The translations under genes were made by a program, and so were the position numbers. The notes beneath the pieces are model-generated. The model was given only the letters and a program-made list of their open reading frames with translations, was not told the origin of the DNA and did not search any database. From a virus: a stretch of 56,244 nucleotides of DNA. Location: IMG/VR virus record IMGVR_UViG_3300025872_000068, positions 1-56,244 of that record. One strand, written 5' to 3'. Below, piece by piece: positions 27,424 through 35,767 of this stretch; within the stretch, counting starts at the first letter, position 1, and every line of letters begins with the position of its first letter.

Positions 27424-29028
27424 ATGCGGTATCCCAGCTGGTCCGATTACGCAACTGGAGATCAGAGCGATGCTCCGCACCTGCATCGCAACCTCTGGGC
27501 TGCGTGGATGCCGATGCTGGGCTCGACAGGCTCAACCCTCTTCGATGTTGGGCCTCGTGGCTACCACGCTGCTGCAAATAATCGAACCAATGCAACCGAC
27601 TGGGTGACGAAGCAGTTTAGCTCGGCCTATTTCCAAGAGGCGAACTCCTCTGGGAGATTCATTCCTCCAGCTTCTTCATCGCTCCTTGGTCAGGGTGAGG
27701 CAACGATCTCCTGTTGGGTGTGGTTGGTCGCCACTCCAGCGACGACTGGAGCGATCTATCAGGACACTGCTACTGGACTGACTGGTGCAAGGTTTGGCCT
27801 GCTGTGGACTAATGCAGGCAACATCCAGTTCCAGATGCGTGACCCATACACGCAGCGATCACTGAGCCCATTGACTGCTTCGGTCACGACCGACACTTAT
27901 GGCCGATGGTCTCATTGGTGTGCAACTTACTCAGCAGCGCAGGCGACGATCAATCTTTATCGAGATGGAGTCTCCGTCCGCACGGCTGCCAACAGCGGCG
28001 ATGTGATTCGTTCCACATCAGTCTATGGGATCGGCATTGGCGGACGCATCAGTTCAGCTGCTGCTGAAGCGTCGAATGATCTGTATATAGCAGACATCCG
28101 GCTGTGGAATCGTTCTCTCAGCAGTGAGGAAGTTCGAGAGCTTGGTTCTGGACCTGGGGCAGGCTTCCGCCGCAGGAGCATGCTGTCTCGTGTCGCTATA
28201 TCGCTAGGCGCAGAGACGATCACAGGCAGTAGTGCAGTAAGCACAGATGCAGCGACATCATCCGCGTCTGGCCTGCAAACGATCACGGGGTCGGCATCGG
28301 CTTCGACAGACACTTCTGTTTGCTCGGCTTCAGGCCAAGTTAAAGTAGTTGGTTCAGCATCGACGACGCCTGGCGATGCTTCTTCGGCTGCCAGTGGTTT
28401 GGTCGCTGTAATTGGAACTGCTTCGAGCGTCACTGGCGACTCCAGCTGTTCCTCTGCTGGGATTGTCAGTGTGTCTGGCGCAGCATCAGCGACAACCGAC
28501 AATGCCACATCGTCAGCTGTAGGCGGATCTGGATTCTTTGGATCTGCATCCGTTCAGCTAGAGCAAGCTGTTTCTCAGTGTGCCGCAGTTGTTTCGAGTA
28601 TTGGATCGGGTGCTGCATCCACTGACTGCCAATGCGGTTCTAGTGGATTGGTCACAGATGTCGGCTCTTCATCGGTAACAACGGAAGACGCGCTGGCTTC
28701 AGCGTCCGCATTTTTCGGGCTCATTGGAACAGGCTCTTCGACAACAGATGCATCGGCTAGTGCAGCTGGTGTTGTGAGCATTATCGCGATAGGGCTGGCG
28801 ACTACTGGCAACTCTATCTCACAAGCCACAGGCGGAATCCCGACTCAGGGTTCAGTGGCAGTAACACTTGAGTCCGCATACTGCATTAGTGCTGGAGTGG
28901 TCAAAGAGATTGATGTTGTGCTGGATGCCTCTGTAGAACTAACAGAGTTGTCGGGAGGTATATCGGTCCCCTCGGTCCAGGGCCGCGTAAGATACGACGT
29001 ATTGGAGGGTCGCAAGATATGGCCGTAA
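27424..29028 (+). CDS. LamG-like surface protein with about 11 degenerate Ser/Ala repeats
   Basis: A 534-residue protein. Residues about 40-250 form a concanavalin A/LamG-like domain: EATISCWVWLV, GRWSHWCATYSAAQATINLY, ISSAAAEASNDLYIADIRLW, which is the classical closing strand. Then about 11 degenerate repeats of 20-21 residues (about 265-500), each with the pattern S-A-S, T-x-D, S-A-S/A-G, V-x-V-x-G, are followed by a short C-terminal domain. It has low charge and few aromatics in the repeats, like an extended fibre. A binding and display protein on head or tail is likely. Its position before the terminase points to a head fibre or decoration protein. Confidence 0.7.
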   Translation: MRYPSWSDYATGDQSDAPHLHRNLWAAWMPMLGSTGSTLFDVGPRGYHAAANNRTNATDWVTKQFSSAYFQEANSSGRFIPPASSSLLGQGEATISCWVWLVATPATTGAIYQDTATGLTGARFGLLWTNAGNIQFQMRDPYTQRSLSPLTASVTTDTYGRWSHWCATYSAAQATINLYRDGVSVRTAANSGDVIRSTSVYGIGIGGRISSAAAEASNDLYIADIRLWNRSLSSEEVRELGSGPGAGFRRRSMLSRVAISLGAETITGSSAVSTDAATSSASGLQTITGSASASTDTSVCSASGQVKVVGSASTTPGDASSAASGLVAVIGTASSVTGDSSCSSAGIVSVSGAASATTDNATSSAVGGSGFFGSASVQLEQAVSQCAAVVSSIGSGAASTDCQCGSSGLVTDVGSSSVTTEDALASASAFFGLIGTGSSTTDASASAAGVVSIIAIGLATTGNSISQATGGIPTQGSVAVTLESAYCISAGVVKEIDVVLDASVELTELSGGISVPSVQGRVRYDVLEGRKIWP

Positions 29029-29357
29029 GGGTGATCTACCAGAATGACACGAGGCACCTGCTGTTGCAGATTGCTGACCCTCGCGATCCATCAGGGATCT
29101 ACGACCTGTCGTTTGCTCAGACAATCGAAGTTGCCATTGGCGATTGTCCTGCAGGTGCTATCCAGACATTTACATTCCCTGCTGCCGCAGTGACGGTTGG
29201 TCCACCAGCCAATGGAGAGGTATCGTTAACGCTGGATCCAGCCCAGACAGCTTTGCTTCCAGAGGGCAAGCATGAGCTGCGGGTCCGTGTGCTTGAAGCA
29301 GACGGTGACAGGTACACCGTGTACACCGAAGTTGTGCTTGTGAAGTGTTCGCTTTGA
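29019..29357 (+). CDS. Small Ig-like beta protein
   Basis: A 112-residue protein overlapping the preceding gene by 10 bases, with GGAGGG upstream. MAVRVIYQNDTRHLLLQIAD, then GAIQTFTFPAAAVTVGPPAN, and the C-terminal GKHELRVRVLEADGDRYTVY give a beta sandwich of two sheets. Possibly a domain partner of the LamG protein. Not recognised as a family. Confidence 0.65.
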   Translation: MAVRVIYQNDTRHLLLQIADPRDPSGIYDLSFAQTIEVAIGDCPAGAIQTFTFPAAAVTVGPPANGEVSLTLDPAQTALLPEGKHELRVRVLEADGDRYTVYTEVVLVKCSL

Positions 29358-29382
29358 TGAAGCGAAGGATGGGGGGCTTCCT

Positions 29383-30804
29383 GTGACTGCAACTGTCGAC
29401 ACTACGCAGCTAGCATCGATGCTTGCCCAGGCCAGTACGATTGGTTGGGGGCGAGTCGCCATGGGCGAGAACTTCCATGCCTACCCGTGGCTGCGTGTGC
29501 TCGAACATAAGTACCTTTTGCCGCTTGAGCTAGGTCAAATAAAAAGGTTGGCGATCTCTGCTCCAAGCCAGCATGGGAAATCCACGGTTGCCGCGAATCT
29601 ATTTGCCAGCAGGTACTTGGCGAAGAATCCAGACAAGCATGTGACCATCGTTTCTTACGGTGATGACCGCGCACAAAACATTGGATCGCAATGCCGCGAC
29701 CTGCTTACCGAGCATGGGCATCTGTTCAACGTCGAGGTGGATAAGGGCAATCGCTCGAAGGTCCATTGGTTCTTGCACGGCCACCGTGGCAGCATGCGTT
29801 CGGTTGGTTGGGGCTCTCCACTCACGGGTTTCCCATCAGACCTCTTGGTGATCGACGACATCTGCAAGTCGATGGAAGAAGCGTTGTCCTCCACCTTCCA
29901 GGCGAAGTGGATGCAGTTCTGGCAGGCCGTTGCCAGTCAGCGTCTCTCGAAGGATGCGAGGGTCTTGCTGATTGGAACCAGGTGGTCGCCAGACGATCTG
30001 ATCGGTCAGATCCTTAGGGAGAAGCGCACCTACGGCCCGCAGTGGAGTGAGGCGGTCTTCAAGGCTATCGCCACCGAGGACGAGGTCGACCACAAGGGAG
30101 AAGTCTGGAGGAAGGAGGGCGATCCCCTCTGTGCAGATCTGCACCCCATCGAACAGCTGCTGGAGGCCAAGCACACGTTCCCCAGGCATATCTGGGAGAC
30201 GATGTACCAGGGCAACCCGGTCACGCCCGATGGAAACCTGTGGGACGGCAATCTGTTTGTGGACACGGACGAGCATCCTATGTGGTGCGACGAATTGCCA
30301 TCCGACATCCTCTATTGCACCATTGCGGTCGATCATGCCCTTGGTCGCGACCTGAAGAACTCTGACTACTCGGCCATCGTGGCACTGGCTGTGAGCAAAA
30401 CTTCCGAGCGTCTTTATGTTAAGGCATCGCTGGAGCGCACAGGGCCGGACCAGACCATCGATAGGTTGATCGATTTCATCCGAGACCTGCCGGTGCAGCC
30501 CGACATCATTGGATCGGACGCCAATCAGTTCCAGAGCTTTATCGTCAACATCGCAGCGGATCGCCTTCAGGATGCGGGCATTGTCACCCCAATTGTCCCC
30601 ATTGAAGAAGATATGCGTGTAAACAAAGAGAATCGAATTATGGAGTTGGACGGTTCTGTCCGGCACCAGGATTTCCTATTCGTCCGTGACAAGGGGACGG
30701 AAATCCTCGTATCCCAGCTAAAGGCATTCCCCCACGGGCGACATGATGATGGGCCTGACGCCCTGCACATGGCAGCCAAGATGATGAGGATGATCGCGGA
30801 ATGA
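29383..30804 (+). CDS. terL: Terminase large subunit (packaging ATPase and nuclease)
   Basis: A 473-residue protein from GTG 29383. Walker A APSQHGKST (60-68) and Walker B LLVIDD (about 153-158) form the ATPase domain. The C-terminal RNase H-like nuclease has AVDHALG (about 316) with the first acidic residue, GSDANQF (about 370) with the middle one, and HDDGPDAL (about 454-461) with the last. The motor threads DNA through the portal and cuts it. The length and fold are typical of TerL of siphophages (470-560). It overlaps the portal by 4 bases. Confidence 0.95.
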   Translation: MTATVDTTQLASMLAQASTIGWGRVAMGENFHAYPWLRVLEHKYLLPLELGQIKRLAISAPSQHGKSTVAANLFASRYLAKNPDKHVTIVSYGDDRAQNIGSQCRDLLTEHGHLFNVEVDKGNRSKVHWFLHGHRGSMRSVGWGSPLTGFPSDLLVIDDICKSMEEALSSTFQAKWMQFWQAVASQRLSKDARVLLIGTRWSPDDLIGQILREKRTYGPQWSEAVFKAIATEDEVDHKGEVWRKEGDPLCADLHPIEQLLEAKHTFPRHIWETMYQGNPVTPDGNLWDGNLFVDTDEHPMWCDELPSDILYCTIAVDHALGRDLKNSDYSAIVALAVSKTSERLYVKASLERTGPDQTIDRLIDFIRDLPVQPDIIGSDANQFQSFIVNIAADRLQDAGIVTPIVPIEEDMRVNKENRIMELDGSVRHQDFLFVRDKGTEILVSQLKAFPHGRHDDGPDALHMAAKMMRMIAE

Positions 30805-32312
30805 TTGACGAATCTGTAAGCGGTGAACTCCAGATCATGGAGCAGTTATCCAATCGCCTGGGCGGGCTGACTAGAGAGGCCATGTGCCAGTCAGGCTGGA
30901 ACGGCTTTGGCACGTTCGGCTACTGGGATGACAGCGGCAAACGGCTGCCGTACTACGACTCGACCAGCATGGACCACATGTACCGTGTTGGCTTCGAGCT
31001 GTGGCGGTTCCCGATCATCAAGGCCATGATCGAGCATCTGATCAGTTATTGCGTGGCGAAGGGTCATAAGTACATCCCCCAGCGAAAGACGGGGAAGTCA
31101 GTGACCCAAAGCACCCTGACTCGGATCGAGGGTGCCATCGAAGACATCATGGAGGAGGTGGACCTAGGCAACGCCACGGGCTGGTACTTGCTGCAAGAGG
31201 AGACCGTCCGCCGCCATTACCGGGACGGCCAGTGGTTCCGCAAGTTCGGATTCTACGCTGACGGCAGGCTCTGGGTCCGGTTCATCGAGCCCATGGACAT
31301 CAGGCCACCATCCTTCTTGCCAACCTCCGTTTCCAGCACTGGCCCTGTCGATCAGGTGCGACTGGTCAATATCTCGGGCCAGGTTGTCCCGGTCGTTGGC
31401 AGCACCGTCTGGCTGGGCGAGTTCGGGGTTGTCACCGATCTCAACGATGCCTGCAACATCATTGGCTACTGGAGGAGACGCATTCGCCAAAATGGCGAAC
31501 TGGGAAAAGTTTCCGAGTATTTTTTTGAGCCTGCCTTAAACATCCAGTCTGGCAAGGCTGGGGTGGACATGAACGACCCCAGAGGGGTGCCTGCCTTCTA
31601 CGATGTGTACTGCCATTGCAAGCAGTTGGAGGAGGTGATCAACGCCATGGTGGAGTTGGCGATCACCCAGTCCAGCTTCGCTGCGGTGTACACCCACAAG
31701 GCTGCGACCACTGCGGATGCACTGCGGAACATCGCTAAGCAGACCCAGAAGATGGTCCAAGAGAACGACGGCAGGCCCAATCCTGGGCAGATCGTGCATG
31801 TGAAGGGAGCCGAGTTGGAGCTTCCCGGCATGAACGTCCGTGCCACTCAATACGTTGAATTGATCCAGTCGCTTCAGAGAATTCTTGGAAATGTTTACGG
31901 AATCCCAGAATTTATGGCGACTGGTGACGCAAATACCGGCAATCGCTCATCGCTGATTGCAGCCGAAGGTCCGTTCGCTTTGCGTGTTCAGCGAGAGCAG
32001 AAGAACCAGTCCGCCCATGACGTTGACCTGATGTGGCAGGCAGTGGCGAGGAAGCTGGGGTGGACCCAGTCCAAGCTGGCATCGGTCCAGTCCAGTGTCC
32101 GCATTCGGGCAGAGTACCCGACCGCAGCCATCCGCGATTGGGCCAAGGAGATGAATGTCATGTTGGAGCTGTACAAGGAAGGCGTTGTGTCTGCTCAGCA
32201 GATCAATCGACGCATGGATGTTGATGACGAGCAGATGGTCTATGAGTTGAAAGTTCGAGAAGCAACTCCCACGAGGGCTCCGCAGCCTGCTGAGCCAAAT
32301 AATCCGCAGTAA
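30801..32312 (+). CDS. Portal protein
   Basis: A 503-residue protein following TerL with a 4-base ATGA overlap. The sequence has the helical and acidic character of portal subunits: an N-terminal wing (YRVGFELWRFPIIKAMIEHL), the core strand section (GRLWVRFIEPMDIRPPSFLP), the stem/clip region and the C-terminal helices (LIQSLQRILGNVYGIPEFMA, ATGDANTGNRSSLIAAEG). This last segment, with the conserved G-x-P-x-x-x-x-G and N-R-S-S, is typical for phage portals. It forms a dodecamer at a capsid vertex. A terminator follows. Confidence 0.88.
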   Translation: MIDESVSGELQIMEQLSNRLGGLTREAMCQSGWNGFGTFGYWDDSGKRLPYYDSTSMDHMYRVGFELWRFPIIKAMIEHLISYCVAKGHKYIPQRKTGKSVTQSTLTRIEGAIEDIMEEVDLGNATGWYLLQEETVRRHYRDGQWFRKFGFYADGRLWVRFIEPMDIRPPSFLPTSVSSTGPVDQVRLVNISGQVVPVVGSTVWLGEFGVVTDLNDACNIIGYWRRRIRQNGELGKVSEYFFEPALNIQSGKAGVDMNDPRGVPAFYDVYCHCKQLEEVINAMVELAITQSSFAAVYTHKAATTADALRNIAKQTQKMVQENDGRPNPGQIVHVKGAELELPGMNVRATQYVELIQSLQRILGNVYGIPEFMATGDANTGNRSSLIAAEGPFALRVQREQKNQSAHDVDLMWQAVARKLGWTQSKLASVQSSVRIRAEYPTAAIRDWAKEMNVMLELYKEGVVSAQQINRRMDVDDEQMVYELKVREATPTRAPQPAEPNNPQ

Positions 32313-32353
32313 GGCTGTAAATGGAATTTAGCAGGGAAGCTAACAGCCTTTTT
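32311..32353 (+). terminator. Rho-independent terminator after portal gene
   Basis: AAGGCTGT (32311-32318) pairs with ACAGCCTT (32343-32350), with an inner stem TTAGC/GCTAA (32328-32343), ending in TTTTT. It overlaps the portal stop codon by two bases. Partial read-through is expected because the next head genes are in the same direction. Confidence 0.85.
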
Positions 32354-32369
32354 AAAATACTGGAGTGCC

Positions 32370-33329
32370 ATGAAACCAGAACGACTTGTCGAGCAATTCG
32401 ACTTTCGCGGATCAACAGTAGACCGCGAAAACTGGGTGATTAAGGGTGTAAAAGTCCTTGGTCGCACGAGTCGCAATGGCCGCATCTACGAGGACTCGGC
32501 CATCCGAGACTCCTCGCTGCTGTGCGAGAACTTGCCAGTTACGGTTCGTGGTGGACACAACCGTAATGACAGGGACTACCACAGCCAGAACGGCCAGCTG
32601 CGCAACGGCGAAGCCCGCAATCTTGGCACTGAGAAGGCAGCTAGTTATTACGACTGGCACCTCAATCCTGCGGACGAACTTACGGAGAAGATCTGCTACG
32701 ACGCAGAGAACTTCCCCGAGAACGTCCCGCTCTCCCACGAGGTGAGCGTGTACCAGGGTGAAATGGACGAGCAAGGCGTTCTTCATGTTGAACGCCTGAT
32801 TGAAGTCGACGGGGTCGCCGCTGTCTATCGAGGCGGGACGAACCGCTCACTGTTTGAATCGGAGACAGAAACGATGGATCTCAAGACCCTCAAGACGCAG
32901 CATGCCGAATTGATCGAGCAGTTGCGTACCGAAATCCTCGCCGAGGATACGGTAAAGAGCGAACTGGTCGAAGCGCAGAAGCAACTCGCCAAGGCCGTCG
33001 CGGAGAAGGAATCTCTACTGGAGAAGCTCAATGAAGCAGAGTCGACGCTTTCCGAGTATCGGGCCGTGGAAGAACGTGCGGCGAAAGGCCGTGTCATCCA
33101 AGAAACGGCGAAAGAAGTCCTAGGCAGCGGCATCAGCGACAAGCTGGTAGAGAGCCTGCTGCCGTTGGCGGATGAACAGATTCGAGAAGTCCTGGCTGAG
33201 ATCAAGGCGAGCAAGGCCAATGTCAGCCAGCCGGAATCCGTGGCCTCTGCACCCGACAGCACGAGTGGCGCAGCCTACGCCAGCGGTTCTGCCCCCATTA
33301 ACAAGATCGGTTTCCAGAACCGCTTCTAA
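32370..33329 (+). CDS. Head maturation protease fused to scaffold-like coiled coil
   Basis: A 319-residue protein with TGGAG upstream. The N-terminal 165 residues resemble prohead proteases: WVIKGVKVLGRTSRNGRIYE (about 22-41), LPVTVRGGHNRNDRDY (about 54-69, probable catalytic His), and PLSHEVSVYQ (about 119-128, candidate Ser/His). Residues 168-285 form a long coiled coil (ELVEAQKQLAKAV then EKESLLEKLNEAEST), typical of a scaffolding domain. The C-terminal 40 residues are Ser/Ala-rich, ending NKIGFQNRF. An internal ATG (32874) with GGAG could start a separate 151-residue scaffold. Confidence 0.75.
   Translation: MKPERLVEQFDFRGSTVDRENWVIKGVKVLGRTSRNGRIYEDSAIRDSSLLCENLPVTVRGGHNRNDRDYHSQNGQLRNGEARNLGTEKAASYYDWHLNPADELTEKICYDAENFPENVPLSHEVSVYQGEMDEQGVLHVERLIEVDGVAAVYRGGTNRSLFESETETMDLKTLKTQHAELIEQLRTEILAEDTVKSELVEAQKQLAKAVAEKESLLEKLNEAESTLSEYRAVEERAAKGRVIQETAKEVLGSGISDKLVESLLPLADEQIREVLAEIKASKANVSQPESVASAPDSTSGAAYASGSAPINKIGFQNRF
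32954..32999 (+). repeat. 46-bp direct repeat, copy 2
   Basis: A perfect copy of 24212-24257, here in the middle of the scaffold coiled coil (KSELVEAQKQLAKAV). The phase is the same as at the exonuclease C-terminus. Confidence 0.9.
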
Positions 33330-33340
33330 GGAGTTTTGAA

Positions 33341-33877
33341 ATGGCTTGCACTGCTACGAGTTCGGTAAACGTCGGACTGCGACGTAAATACGACCACGCC
33401 TACCTCGAACTGCCCGTGGACCCGGAATGGGGCATTCCCGTTCCGAACTGCTGGGTCTACCTCGACACGGTGACCAACTACATCCGCCCGTTCTCCTCGA
33501 CCGATGAGGTGACGGACATCACGAACAGCCCCGTAAAGGGCGTCGTTCAGGACTTCGTTCGACCCGGTGTGGATCGCGTGCTGGTCGTCTGGACCTGCGG
33601 CGTGTTCCAGTTCAACATCTCGGCGGCTACTGAAGTCGTTGGCGGCGTCACTGGATTCATTCCGTATCTGGACGGAGCTGCCGTGAGCAACACCAAGTTC
33701 GCCCCCGCTGGCGAAGGTGACACTGCGATCTTGACGGCCATCCAGCATGGTCCGTGCATCTGCCAGTCGCAGTACTCGGATGCTTGCCAAACCGCAGGCG
33801 ATGTTGCCTCGGAGAGTCCAACTACCCCACTCGCCATTGCCAACGTGACGAACGCGGTCGGCAAATTCTGCCTCTAG
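33341..33877 (+). CDS. Head decoration/accessory protein, Cys-rich
   Basis: A 178-residue protein with AAGGAG upstream, between scaffold and capsid genes. Seven Cys residues (MACTAT, PNCW, WTCG, GPCIC, DACQ, KFCL). A beta-rich core (DRVLVVWTCGVFQFNISAA, GGVTGFIPYLDG) looks like capsid-decorating proteins which cap local threefold axes. Assignment is by position and composition, not a family match. Confidence 0.6.
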   Translation: MACTATSSVNVGLRRKYDHAYLELPVDPEWGIPVPNCWVYLDTVTNYIRPFSSTDEVTDITNSPVKGVVQDFVRPGVDRVLVVWTCGVFQFNISAATEVVGGVTGFIPYLDGAAVSNTKFAPAGEGDTAILTAIQHGPCICQSQYSDACQTAGDVASESPTTPLAIANVTNAVGKFCL

Positions 33878-33886
33878 GAGTACAGC

Positions 33887-35266
33887 ATGTCCAAAACGAA
33901 TATCAACGACTTTTTGGTCGAAGGTTACCGGAGTGCTGCTCCGAACGGCACGGTGACCAGTCAAGAGCGTCTTCAGGAAGTCTTCCGCGATGTGGACAAC
34001 CGTGCGTTGGACCGCGAGCTGGACTTTCAGGAGCTTGACTACAAGCACCTCTTCGAGCGGATCATGCCGAAGCAGGTCTTCGATCTGTTCAACTCCTCTG
34101 GTCGCATCCAGAGCAAGGAGCAGCTGAAGCCCCTCAAGGAATCGGCGGAAGCCGCCATCAAGGCGAGCTACTTCGATCAGTTCCTCGACCGCTGCGTCAC
34201 CCGTCAGCTGTTGCAGTTCACCTGCGACATGGCCCCCACGCTGCTGCGTGGTCTGGTCACGCGGGTGGATGCCCCCTGCTCCAGCTACAACGACCGCAAG
34301 CTCTGCGAGTTCCCCATGGATCCCCCGCCGGATCTGTGCGGAAAGTCGGAGGAGGATGAGGAGCCAGCACGGTTCTACCAGCTGGGTCGCCAGCGTTGCT
34401 GGACGATGCCGAAGCCGAACTACGTCAGCTTCAGCTTCGCCCTCCATCGCAACCTCGTGTGCGTGGACCCCACGGGCGAGGTGCGTCGACAGATCGAGCA
34501 GCGTGTGCGCTGGTTCGATGTCATCGACGAGAAGAATGCCGCTCGGCTCATGTTCGACATCAAGGGTGCTGGCATGTGTCAGTATCCCTACAGCTACGAC
34601 GGTACGACCTACTCGTCTGGCTACAAGGGTGCTTCTGCTGGAGCCCCGTGGGCGAACGTCATCGAGGACGCTGGACTGAAGCTCAGTGGATGCTCGGAGG
34701 CTCCGCTGTGTGCCATCGAGCAGATCTACGAGGACATGCGTGACCCGTACAACTGTTTCCCGCTTGACTGCGGAAACGGTTACCAGGTGATGCTGACCCG
34801 CGACTGCCAGAAGTATCCGTACCTGGATATGATCGCACCGAAGTCGGTGACTCACACGTTGTCTGGTCAGAACTGCGAAGCCGCTCAGGTGACGGATCGC
34901 ACGGCCCGTGACGGCTGGACGACCAGCCCGCTGATGAGCCGCTGGGTGTATGACGAGCTGGTGAAGTTCTACAAGAGCGGAGCCTACGTCGACCTGGGTG
35001 GAACGACCCGCACCTACAACGACGCCCAGGCTGCCTACGCCGCGACGAACACCTATCTGGTGTCCAAGTCGATGGCAGAGACGTTCGGCTTCATGGTCGA
35101 CTTCGATGTCACGACCCGTGAACTGTCGGGTACGGACACTTGGCAGTACTTCGACCGGGGCGTCACCTGGATGCGTCGGTACGAGCGGAAGGCCAGCTAC
35201 ATGTGGCTTCGTCCCTGGATGACGCTGCTTGTTCGTGCCTTCCCGACTTTCGATCCTCTGGACTAA
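33887..35266 (+). CDS. Major capsid protein (putative)
   Basis: A 459-residue protein placed directly after protease/scaffold and decoration genes, where siphophages keep the major capsid gene. N-terminal half helical (NINDFLVEGYRSAAP, LQEVFRDVDNRALDRELDFQ), then mixed alpha/beta regions (KPNYVSFSFALHRNLVCVDP), and a C-terminal MAETFGFMVDFDVTTREL, with WLRPWMTLLVRAFPT at the end. It has 14 Cys residues, unusually many for a capsid protein, so disulphide or metal cross-links are possible. The HK97 fold cannot be read directly from sequence here. Confidence 0.72.
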   Translation: MSKTNINDFLVEGYRSAAPNGTVTSQERLQEVFRDVDNRALDRELDFQELDYKHLFERIMPKQVFDLFNSSGRIQSKEQLKPLKESAEAAIKASYFDQFLDRCVTRQLLQFTCDMAPTLLRGLVTRVDAPCSSYNDRKLCEFPMDPPPDLCGKSEEDEEPARFYQLGRQRCWTMPKPNYVSFSFALHRNLVCVDPTGEVRRQIEQRVRWFDVIDEKNAARLMFDIKGAGMCQYPYSYDGTTYSSGYKGASAGAPWANVIEDAGLKLSGCSEAPLCAIEQIYEDMRDPYNCFPLDCGNGYQVMLTRDCQKYPYLDMIAPKSVTHTLSGQNCEAAQVTDRTARDGWTTSPLMSRWVYDELVKFYKSGAYVDLGGTTRTYNDAQAAYAATNTYLVSKSMAETFGFMVDFDVTTRELSGTDTWQYFDRGVTWMRRYERKASYMWLRPWMTLLVRAFPTFDPLD

Positions 35267-35290
35267 TTCCTTCAGAAAGTGGGGTGATGG

Positions 35291-35767
35291 GTGGAAGAGT
35301 TTCAGATTCGTCGTGGACCCGGTCGTCCGCCAAAGCAGGTTTCGGAATCAGCACCGAAGCCTGCGGTTGACGGGGAGTCCACGGCGTCCGTAGTGGAGCA
35401 GAAGCCTGCTCCGCAGCCAGTTGTCCGCAGCGAGGGCAATGAGGCGTTGCAGTCCAGGCTTCGTTCGATGGAGCTTCAGCTGCAGGCGATTTCGGGAAGG
35501 CGTGAAAGCCGGGACGAGGTCTTTGATAAGGCACGAGAGATTGTTGACCGAATCAAGGGGGCTCGTCTCAAGTCAGGTGTCAATCAGTGGCGAGTCCATA
35601 ACTCTCGCTACCGAGATGCGGCTGGTGATCCCGTGACGCATGAGTTCTGGTCTGATGCATCGGACCCGGAGTCTGCACGAGCGGACTATAATCGCCGCAA
35701 TGGCCGTTACTGGTCGCCTGATGAGGGTGACGATCCGCTGAAGTTCGAGTTGATCGTGGAGCAGTAA
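35291..35767 (+). CDS. Small protein with AT-hook-like N-terminus
   Basis: A 158-residue protein from GTG 35291. It begins MEEFQIRRGPGRPPKQVSES with an AT-hook-like GRPPK motif, followed by a Pro/Ala/Gln-rich linker, and a charged coiled region (LQSRLRSMELQLQAISGRRE, then DEVFDKAREIVDRIKGARLK). The C-terminal third is mixed. It lies between the capsid and fibre genes and ends one base into the next ATG. DNA-binding or internal head protein is conceivable. Confidence 0.6.
   Translation: MEEFQIRRGPGRPPKQVSESAPKPAVDGESTASVVEQKPAPQPVVRSEGNEALQSRLRSMELQLQAISGRRESRDEVFDKAREIVDRIKGARLKSGVNQWRVHNSRYRDAAGDPVTHEFWSDASDPESARADYNRRNGRYWSPDEGDDPLKFELIVEQ

Noticed and set aside
33326-34855. Open frame of 509 codons on the minus strand opposite the capsid and accessory genes.
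   Set aside because: It is antisense to well-supported genes with good ribosome-binding sites, and its composition is that of a reverse-frame shadow in GC-rich DNA.
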